A stretch of 64,000 nt of DNA from Glutinoglossum americanum. Its lineage: Eukaryota; Ascomycota; Geoglossomycetes; Geoglossales; Geoglossaceae. The DNA lies in the NCBI GenBank assembly GCA_020080175.1, contig JAGHQL010000019.1, forward strand, positions 62,001-126,000, in the 5' to 3' direction. The position numbers and the translations under genes are program-made. A model generated the notes under the pieces. That model made no database searches, was not told the DNA's origin, and was given only the letters and a program-made list of their open reading frames with translations. This document shows positions 56,526-64,000 of this stretch, piece by piece. Positions within the stretch are counted from its first letter, which is position 1. Each line of letters begins with the position of its first letter.

Positions 56526-57766
56526 CGGGTCTCTCGTCTCGCAGCACCTTTCCGTCAGCTACTTCTCAATCTGCCGTGACCCAGATTCTGCAAAGAAAAT
56601 GCGTGCCACTCCAGTCACACCCCCCAACGCAGAGAGGAAGGGAATTTCAGCAGATTAAATCCAACCCTGGTTCTTGAACGCCATCGAGTTCCAAGAGAGA
56701 CTAGGAGGAAAAGAAAACAATTTTATGGGAGAAAGATTGGTCCGTCCCGTGACGATGCGCGGGATGGGACTTGTGTTCCATCAGCATAAAGAACGACAGC
56801 TCAAAGCTCCATTTAATTTGCACGGGTTCTAGTTAAAGAGTTCGTCCTCAATGCCCCTTTCCCCCTTCTTCTGGGCGCGCACTCTATCTTATCGCGCTTC
56901 CTATTGCATTGATCGGTGCGGAGCCCTCTAGAGGAATACTTTATTTCATTTTTCCGGGCTTGATCCGACGATTGGGGCCATCGGCAAGGGTTTTCGGATA
57001 GATGTGCAGTCCAATACATCGAGTTATGTCGTTGAGAGGCAGGTGGCACAAGGAAAGGAAAGCCGTAGATTGCCATAGATTGCCAGAGATTGCCAGCAAG
57101 CAGCTTGACTATGCAAGCTCTCTAGCCCCGAGTGGGTGAGCCAGGCCACTGGGATTTGAATCCTTCCCCGTTGCGGCACTGGTGAGTCCGCCATCAGTTC
57201 CTGATTTGATGCTCCTTCTCTCCTTCGTTCCGAGAACAAGCCACTGATGTAGTTTTCCCCTTGATCACACCTTGGCGAACCTAATCAATTTGACCCTTTT
57301 CATGTGCTCGCGGATTATTATCATTGTCACTTGGCCTAATGCAACTCGCAACTCGCAACTCGCAACTCGCAGCTCGCACCAGAGCACATGCAAAGCTCCC
57401 TCGTTAATCATGCTTTCATCAGCAATGGCTCGCGGGCATCTCGAGATTACCCGTCATCTAGTTATCGCCAAGCCGAGTCTGATCTGGATGGCATGCAGGC
57501 ACTCAGCCCCGGTCCGTATTATGGAGAGGAAGTTAGGCCTATAGACTTCATATCTCAGTTCCCAAGAAATCAGATCCGCAGCGAGAGTCCCATAAACACC
57601 AATGCCTTCCGATGCGGACCATCTACCTCGAGATAAACGAACGAGCGAAAAAAAAAAAAGCCAGACCACAAGTCCGATGCGCCCCCGCCAACCCCGTCGA
57701 TAAAGATTACTTTTTAAAAAAAAAAAATTAAAATATTACGGTCCCCCATGATGCTCATTAACTCAA
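56526..57766. other. Intergenic stretch, Erf4 leader and a short tandem repeat
   Basis: About 1.2 kb. The Erf4 leader probably has its own intron, ending tttgcag near 56587. A tandem of GCAACTC units lies at about 57345-57378, and related CATAGATTGCCA repeats near 57070-57095. A-runs occur at 57646-57658 and 57716-57727. No gene found. Confidence 0.5.
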
Positions 57767-59195
57767 TCAGATCTTCTTCATTCCTCGCCCTTGCAGTCTC
57801 TCGCCCGTTGGTCTTCCATGGCCAATGTGTTTTCCGTCTTTCTTTCCTCTCCCGCCACCAACCCCCTTCAATTTTCCCTTCCCAAACCCCAGAATCCTCC
57901 CGGCGGCGGTTGCCGGCAGGCTTAGCAACCCCCAAGCTATCTGCGATGGCAAGAGTATTGCCGCCAAAATCCAGTCAAGCATAATGTCAGCAAACCCATA
58001 CACACTGCGACGCCCACTTTGTGCCGCAGCTGCCAAACTGAGCACATCACTGAGTCGTGATTCAAGATCCACGAGTCGGGCCTCGGTCTGCATCGTCTGC
58101 AGGGTAGCCTTCTTCTCATAGCGACGGACGGCTCGATTAAGTGCATCGAGATCCGGTTGAAGGCTGCGACGAATGTCAGCGGAGACGGTTGTATTGTTTT
58201 TGCCAGCGGAGGTGCCCTCAGCGCCGTTTGGTTCAGCAACCAAGCGGGATTCGAGCTCTTCAACGCGTTTGCTAAGCTCCAGGACTTTAACTTCAGCTGC
58301 GTTGTCTTGATAGGGGTTCTCATTGACAGTGCGTTGGAGATACAAGGTTCGCGACCGCACGAGTTTGATCAGTTGTGCTGCAGGACGAACTTCAGAGGCC
58401 AGCAGGAACACAGTGAGGTTGAAATTGTTCACTAGGCCTTCCGAGGGCCGGGAGAGCTGGTATCGAATAGCGTGAAGGAGGTAGGCCCCCAGTAGGGGGA
58501 AGAGGAAGCACGATAGAAGCGCAAGGAGCTCGTGCTGGCGGAGTTCGGAGGAGGCTTTTTGGCGGGCTTGCGAACGACGATCGCGCGGTGGATGTTTTGG
58601 GATAGCTGGAGCTCCGTCACCTGTAGCAGGGGATTTTGTAGAATCAGATGGCAATGCGGAGATCTGTTCATCATCGCTGCTTTCTTCGACGATATCATCG
58701 AAGCTATACGAGCCATGTAGTCGAATGATCTGGGAAGAATAATACCATTCCCTGAAACCAAACTCCTGTCAGCCGATTTCAACCGCCAAGCGTGTTTGTC
58801 GAACAGCAAAGGTAGCATTCTCACCAGGGCAATCTCACGGCCCAGTTCAAAAATACGCCAGCTAGACCCAACAGCATAAGGTCCGTCACTACCGCGCCTC
58901 CGTTCTGGAAAAACATTCCCCCCACTGCCGGCAGCAGGGCGAATGCCAGAGGCGCCGAGTGCCAATTTGACAATTCATCGCTACCCGTCAGCCTTCCCGG
59001 GACATTCGGTCTAGGAGATATGAGATCGTCTGTAGACGAACGCAAAGAAGCTCGTGCATCGTCGAGAGAGTAGTCGGAGAGGAGGGAGCTCCGACGGCGA
59101 ACGAGAGGACTAGGAACGTCGTTTGCTCTTTCAGGCCCGCCGAAGGTACGACGCCGGAGAGGCAACGCCGGAGCGGGTCTGATCTCCTCAGCCAT
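57767..59195 (-). CDS. Conserved fungal membrane protein of unknown function with a coiled coil
   Basis: I do not recognise a named family. Two exons: ATG 59193-59195 (MAEEIRPAPALPLRRRTFGG) to a gtgaga donor at about 58825, then from about 58755 (EWYYSSQIIRLHGSYSFDDI) to the stop at 57767. The N-terminal segment is Arg/Ser-rich (RRRSSLLSDYSLDDARASLR, likely phosphorylated). Membrane segments: APLAFALLPAVGGMFF and DLMLLGLAGVFLNWAV in exon 1, ELLALLSCFLFPLLGAYLLHAI in exon 2, and a C-terminal MLDWILAAILLPSQIAWGLL. Between them lies a coiled coil (VKVLELSKRVEELESRL and KATLQTMQTEARLVDLESRL). The tail is Gly/Lys-rich. An ER membrane location is plausible from the architecture only. Confidence 0.78.
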
Positions 59196-60281
59196 TTTTT
59201 TGGTTCGTTATCCCAGATCCAAAGATGAGAGGGACTGCTCCTGCAAACATGATGATCGTCGGTTATAATTACCCCATTGCAAGTTACACGCAAGCGTAAT
59301 TGGGGGTCGGTCTTGTGAATGTGCTTGGAGGGCGAGGGGGGGTCTTGGCGGCGTGCTCGGGCAAGTCTCTGGTCCTGGGCGCGACCAAGCTTTTTCAACT
59401 AAACATTGGGATATCACGCTCGAGTTAAGGGCCCGGGGGATATTTTTCGGTGTTGACTTGATGTGTCGTTGTTGCACCGACGAAGGAGGCCAGAGACTTG
59501 TTCAAAACACTCTGCGCGCCCGCCAAAAAAATTGGGAGACCTTCTCCCTCACACCCCAAGTACGACCATAAGTTTTGTTCTTGGGATGATTTCTTAGATA
59601 CCGCGAGTTTTCATCCTATCTGCCCAGATGCCACAAGATGTTTACCAGAATACCACCGTTTCCTTCCTGAATATATGCGCCGTGATGCAACGGCGGTCTT
59701 CAGTGGCTATGAGAGTCCTCTCTCCCGAACATACGCTTCGTGATACAACGGTGGTCTTCGGGAGGTGTCCTGTGGCCACGGGAGTCCTTCAATCATATAC
59801 TCTATGGCGCACCAGTGGTCCCTGGAGATTATAGTTTCTAGTTACTCAGATGCCACACTTTAGAGATATGTTGAGAGGTGCGGTATTGTCGATATAAGCG
59901 TAGTGTCGACTTGATGAGTCAGCAATATACGCCGCTAGGGTCGATGCCTTTGGTGGTGATGGAACGTGAGTGATGGAGCATGTACCGTGATTTTTTTATT
60001 TTTATTTCAGGCTATGAAATACCATGGTATGGCGTGTTCATCCATGACGACCCCTTTGGAGAGCATGGTGAATGTGGAGCTCCTGAGTTGGCTAAAGAAA
60101 AGAAGGTACCGTTGTCGCCCATGTGTGTTGATGGCGGGAGGCATGTATGTACTTCGTACAAGCCGCAGCCTGATTCCGCGAGCCCCTGACTTTTCAGGCA
60201 GTCGCACGGAAGTCGCTGAGAAGAATTTCACAAGGATCCCAGACTCGCCCGTATGGTTAACAGTGTCGATTGTACATCTGT
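59196..60281. repeat. Gene-free stretch with a degenerate tandem repeat
   Basis: About 1.1 kb. Copies of a unit near 60-65 bases, seen as GTGATGCAACGGCGGTCTTC (about 59682) and GTGATACAACGGTGGTCTTC (about 59740), occur with a third weaker copy before them (about 59635). A plus-strand frame (59966-60781) overlaps the next gene in another phase and is taken as a shadow. Confidence 0.5.
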
Positions 60282-61988
60282 ATGGCTCTACCTCACCACC
60301 ATGTTCCCACGAGTGCGTCCCTGGCATTTCCTACCGTGGTTTTCGCGCTAGTCGTCGCGCTTCGTCTGGCCTCCGCCGCCCCTGCACCGATGGCCGGCGA
60401 CCTGCTCGAGAAACGCAACAATGCCTTATTTTCCTCCTTCCAGGCCGAGCAAGGGCTGCACCAAGCGGCTGCCCTCTCGGCCATGACGCTGCTCATCACC
60501 GCCCACCGCGCGATCATGAACACGGGCTTCGTTTTGCGCCAGAGATCGCTCTCCACAGATGCGTGGGTGGTATTGACAGTCGGATTGGTGACTTGCATTT
60601 GGACAACGCTGGTGGTTCTGAGTGGGCTTCTCTTCAAGGAGAGGCCCTGCAGGGCAAGTTTGGAGGCATGTCTCGCGCGGATGTCATACGCGCCATGGAT
60701 GCTACAGATTCTTTTCTTCTTCTGGCTGATTGCATTCTGGGACGAGGTGTCGTATCTACGCTCGAAAGATGTGGAGCATAGAATGCGTTTAAACTTGTCG
60801 GATTCTTCAATCGCGGAAACTAAGCATGCCTGGCTATCGATAACCCTACCGCGGATTCTCGGCTTCAGGATCTGGAAATTGGAGTGTTCGCGCGGTCCTT
60901 CCAACTGGTCCGGATCGGTTGACCCGAAGTTCCGTTGGCTTCTATATGGCACTATTACTTCCGTCGTTGTCATTACAGCATATGGAGCTATAAGGGGAGC
61001 CTTATACTCTCTTGGTCTGCTCAATTTGGTTGGAGTTGTTCTCTTCGTTGCTGGGGCGGGCGGTGCAAATATGTATGCCGGCGCCCCGCACGTATATAAC
61101 GGTGATATGCTACGGATCGCCCTTACGACCAGGCACAGAGAGGGCACCGTGTACATACTCCCGTTTCGGAATCGAGGGTTTGACGCCGTTTGGAGCCCGA
61201 AGATCGACTACGAGCATCGAGAGGTTGATGCTCTCTCGAACTCCGAAGCGGAGGGGCGTCGAAGAGATCTACGTCACATCCTCGCCGCGTTCAACGAATC
61301 CACTGAACTAGATCCAGACGCGGTCAACGACCTGGCGGGCTGGCTATATGAACCAGAGAAGCACCCAACAATGCAGCAGATAAAATGCAAGCGAGCCCCT
61401 GGAATCCACCTCATCGGATCCTCCATCATGTTTGCCCTCTGGCACTCAGAGTATCTAGTATTCATGCGGCGGGGATTGCTGCAACCAGATTATGAGAGGA
61501 TGGTAGGAAGTCTGCGATCACCCAAATTAACCGGGGCCGACTTGGATGCTTCAGTCAGGCAGGTAGGTAATTTGCCGGGGCTAGAGGGTTATCAGGAAGC
61601 TGTCAGATATGTCTACCGGTTATTCGATCAGCCGGTCGATGATATGGCACTGAATCCCACATCGCCAACCCCCAAAACCAGCATCGTTCTCGACAAATGC
61701 CCCGATACCATTGAGGATTACACCGCCCAGCTCTGGGACCACTGCATCACCGCTGAGGAATCGACGTTCGCTGCGCTGTACGCGTTTACCTGCTACTGGG
61801 TAAGCGATGTTGGCAGCGATGCGACACACGGGTGGCATCAGTTCCCACTGAGGGCCTGGGATCGCGAGGGAGATCTAGTTAGCTGGCATGTCGTCTGGAG
61901 GCAGGCGTGGTATAGCGCCATTATTGCGCAGCTGACGAGTATGAGTCCAGTCATTTTGAGCGCGTTCGCGGCGGGGATTTTACAATGA
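60282..61988 (+). CDS. Intronless multi-pass membrane protein of unknown function
   Basis: 568 residues in one exon from ATG 60282 (MALPHHHVPTSASLAF) to TGA 61986-61988; the codons upstream of this ATG contain no other start. A signal-peptide-like segment (FPTVVFALVVALRLASAAPA) is followed by LLEKR, which resembles a Kex2 cleavage site. Further hydrophobic stretches are WVVLTVGLVTCIWTTLVVLSG, WMLQILFFFWLIAFW, LLYGTITSVVVITAYGAI, LLNLVGVVLFVAGAGG and a C-terminal SPVILSAFAAGIL. The soluble part between about 290 and 540 is hydrophilic with a helical YQEAVRYVYRLFDQ. I do not recognise the family; it looks lineage-specific to filamentous ascomycetes. Confidence 0.75.
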   Translation: MALPHHHVPTSASLAFPTVVFALVVALRLASAAPAPMAGDLLEKRNNALFSSFQAEQGLHQAAALSAMTLLITAHRAIMNTGFVLRQRSLSTDAWVVLTVGLVTCIWTTLVVLSGLLFKERPCRASLEACLARMSYAPWMLQILFFFWLIAFWDEVSYLRSKDVEHRMRLNLSDSSIAETKHAWLSITLPRILGFRIWKLECSRGPSNWSGSVDPKFRWLLYGTITSVVVITAYGAIRGALYSLGLLNLVGVVLFVAGAGGANMYAGAPHVYNGDMLRIALTTRHREGTVYILPFRNRGFDAVWSPKIDYEHREVDALSNSEAEGRRRDLRHILAAFNESTELDPDAVNDLAGWLYEPEKHPTMQQIKCKRAPGIHLIGSSIMFALWHSEYLVFMRRGLLQPDYERMVGSLRSPKLTGADLDASVRQVGNLPGLEGYQEAVRYVYRLFDQPVDDMALNPTSPTPKTSIVLDKCPDTIEDYTAQLWDHCITAEESTFAALYAFTCYWVSDVGSDATHGWHQFPLRAWDREGDLVSWHVVWRQAWYSAIIAQLTSMSPVILSAFAAGILQ

Positions 61989-63400
61989 GATGGCGCCGTT
62001 AAAGTAAAGACTAGTCCATGTAGAAAGCGAGTTTTTGCCATTAACCTCTTCACCAATTTCCTAGTTAAAGTATCTAAAATGTCGGACGCTCCGTCACGGC
62101 AGGCTGCATAGAATAAATCACCCCTTTCTCGAGGATGCCGAACGTGACCAACAAGGGGTGAACGGGCCGGACGGAAGTGAGGAAGAGCTGCTACGAGGTA
62201 TGCGATCGAAGGGGAATCAGATGATACCAGAAGAGCAGCTGAAAAGTGATAATAAAGCATGGTTTACAGCAAGTCGTGGGAAACCCGAGGGAAAGTGTTA
62301 GGGTATGAACCAAGAGCAGCTTGCCTGGGTTAATTGATACGGGATGGCCCACCAATGAGCGTACATACAATCTAGTAGCCACGGTATGCCTAACGGCTTA
62401 GCCAGGCCACGTAATGGGAGTCATAATGACTCTTCAGGAATGACTTCACGCCAACTCTAGAGGCACCCATAGAGTTACCTTTATACAGGGAACCAGTCTT
62501 AGATATAGCGTCACAGAAACCAGCTGTCCAATACGCCACCGAAAACCGCATGACGGCTCAATATTCCAAGTTAGTAAATAACCCATGGGGGGGGGGGGAC
62601 AACGGCCAACGTTTATCCTCGGGGGGAGCGGGCCCAACGAATGCGTCCCGCTGATCCACCAGTCCTCGGCATTCCCATCCGCTTCCTCGGCTTTGCCGCT
62701 GAATTCCCGGCTGGCGTCCTCCCCGAAAAGACGCGCCCTCCCGCCTGAGCATGGAAGGGAAATCAAATCAAAAGGCTGGCGAGGTGGCAGGTAGCTGATA
62801 GTGGCCGGCTAGAAGACGTTCGTGAACGGCTTTCGGCGAGGTAGATGGTCTGGGTCAGGGGTAAGTGATAAGGGGTTAGCTGGCTGGACTCAGCCCATAG
62901 CGGCGCCCACGGAAGGTGTTGCACCCTGTCCGCGGAGTATTGAGGCATGCTGCCCAAATTGTTCCCTCTCAGGCCCTTGAAAGGGCCACGCTGCATGCCG
63001 CAGCTGCTCGAATGCAAGCGTTATTACTGTTCGAGGCCAAAGTCCGCAAACAGATTGATCGAGTCCGCATGTAAGCTAGACGGCAGGAGGCACGACCCCC
63101 CCTACTCCTCCCCGTAGTTTTCAGATAACGGGTATGCGGCTTAGTTATTGTTCTAGCTTACAGGAAAGCAAACAGATCAGTGGAAAGGTCAGGAGCAAAA
63201 GGGCATGAGAGATGGTAATGCTTCTCAGATTTGGCGAAGACGTGAATCGGTGAGCCCGTGCCAACGTATAACTAAATCGCACAATCTAGATCCGTACAAT
63301 TGCACTGATCGTAGGAGCGCATGTGACATAGCCCTACAGGTTACCATGAAATATCCCATGACATCCCACAGGGCTCTGTCAGCTATTTGAGAAGTGATAA
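61989..63400. other. Gene-poor stretch, nothing recognised
   Basis: About 1.4 kb with no frame that looks coding on either strand. A G-run lies at 62587-62598. Nothing else stands out. Confidence 0.5.
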
Positions 63401-63404
63401 GCAT

Positions 63405-63937
63405 TTGTCGAACTCCTTCTCCAAGTTCATACCACCAGAGGAGCTGCAATTAAGCGTGTCTTCAGTAAGATTCCCATTGAAGTGCCATATACCAACGTTT
63501 TTACCGGCAGAGTTTCGGATAAGCTGCTGGAGTTGGCTTGCATTGTGGAGGAAGTGGGCATTGACGACATCCTGCAAGCTCTCAGTGATCTTTACCATAT
63601 GGGAAGACGCATCCTGTCGTCGTTCAAACAAACCTTCCAGATTCCATTCCGCTTGAGTCTGGTTTGGAGCCAGTCGATCATGCCCCATCGTATGGTATTT
63701 GCTCTAACAAATTCTTTGTGTTGCTCGCTTGCCAGACTGCCCCCAAGGCCCTCCCTTCCAGGCTCATTGATATACGGACACTCTACGAAAATCATGGACT
63801 GGATCGATACGAAGACTTGCAGTAGTGTGCTCGATCCCGGCATCCATTTCTCAGTGGCGTTCCCTTCCCAAGTATTGATCAGGCTCAAGCAGACTACTAT
63901 AGTGATTAGTTTTAATGCATATATAGTGGTGATGTGA
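63405..63937 (+). other. Unidentified coding-like patch
   Basis: A plus-strand frame is open here without an obvious start and contains protein-like segments (FVELLLQVHTTRGAAIKRVF, KLLELACIVEEVGIDDILQA). A second plus-strand frame, open at about 63600-63826, also looks coding and ends YEDLQ at a TAG. It could be part of a gene, a gene remnant or a piece of a decayed repeat. The family is not recognised. Confidence 0.3.
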
Positions 63938-64000
63938 GTGTGGATGGTCGTAACTTTGTTGTTTAGACAAGGTGAGCAAGGGTGGACACGTACCTTTGCC

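Noticed and set aside
57135-57185. GGATTTGAATCC, similar to a tRNA B box
   Set aside because: It is a short palindrome; flanking bases do not form a T-arm or acceptor stem on either strand.
59966-60781. 271-codon plus-strand frame overlapping the membrane-protein gene
   Set aside because: It is an out-of-phase shadow of the better-supported frame starting at 60282 and lacks hydrophobic or domain structure.

Overview
The window is nuclear DNA of a filamentous ascomycete (Pezizomycotina). The evidence is the gene content: fungal-type CTR9, RPA49, a Mek1-like FHA kinase, alpha-actinin, an Erf4-type palmitoyltransferase subunit, an Atg43-like protein and an enolase-phosphatase E1. Introns are short (about 50-120 nt), with GTRNGT donors and CTAAC/TTAAC-like branch sites. 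Long intergenic stretches and the lineage-specific membrane and F-box proteins would fit an early-diverging class such as Pezizomycetes, but that is inference. There are no operons, CRISPR arrays, rRNA genes or intact transposons that I can support.

Layout, left to right. 1-17 kb: the 3' tip of a plus-strand gene, then CTR9(-), an LPLAT acyltransferase(-) divergent from a Pos5-type NAD(H) kinase(+), alpha-actinin(+), a copper amine oxidase(-) and RPA49(-). 17-29 kb: a hidden ribosomal eL41 gene(-) head-to-head with a Mek1-like meiotic kinase(+), then a 3-kb gene-poor stretch holding an overlooked 47-residue Cys-rich 'LRGGG' gene(-), then a very large F-box protein(-). 29-37 kb: proteasome ATPase Rpt2(-) head-to-head with E2 enzyme Ubc1(+), a promethin/LDAF1-like lipid-droplet protein(+), a GIY-YIG/DUF1766 protein(-) and an intron-containing tRNA. 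37-48 kb: a DUF89 damage-control phosphatase(+), enolase-phosphatase E1 with a 9-nt microexon(-), a 3.7-kb stretch of leader and unresolved sequence, a Ran1/Ksp1-like kinase(+) and an Atg43-like protein(+). 48-64 kb: a DDT/WHIM chromatin protein(-), ribosomal uL2(+), a low-complexity zone with a 10-N assembly gap, Erf4(-), two membrane proteins of unknown function (one minus, one plus), and a gene-poor right end with an unidentified coding-like patch.

Functional themes: transcription (CTR9, RPA49, DDT/WHIM), translation (eL41, uL2, tRNA), ubiquitin-proteasome (Rpt2, Ubc1, F-box), lipid and membrane biology (acyltransferase, promethin-like, Erf4) and metabolite repair or salvage (NADH kinase, DUF89 phosphatase, enolase-phosphatase). 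This reads as an ordinary core-genome segment, not a dedicated cluster. The most notable items are small or cryptic: the Cys-rich LRGGG gene, split eL41, the microexon, the ATG-only coding exon of RPT2 and a possible zinc-binding mini-gene upstream of the DDT gene. Exon boundaries were read by eye from splice consensus and family similarity and have not been tested against transcripts.
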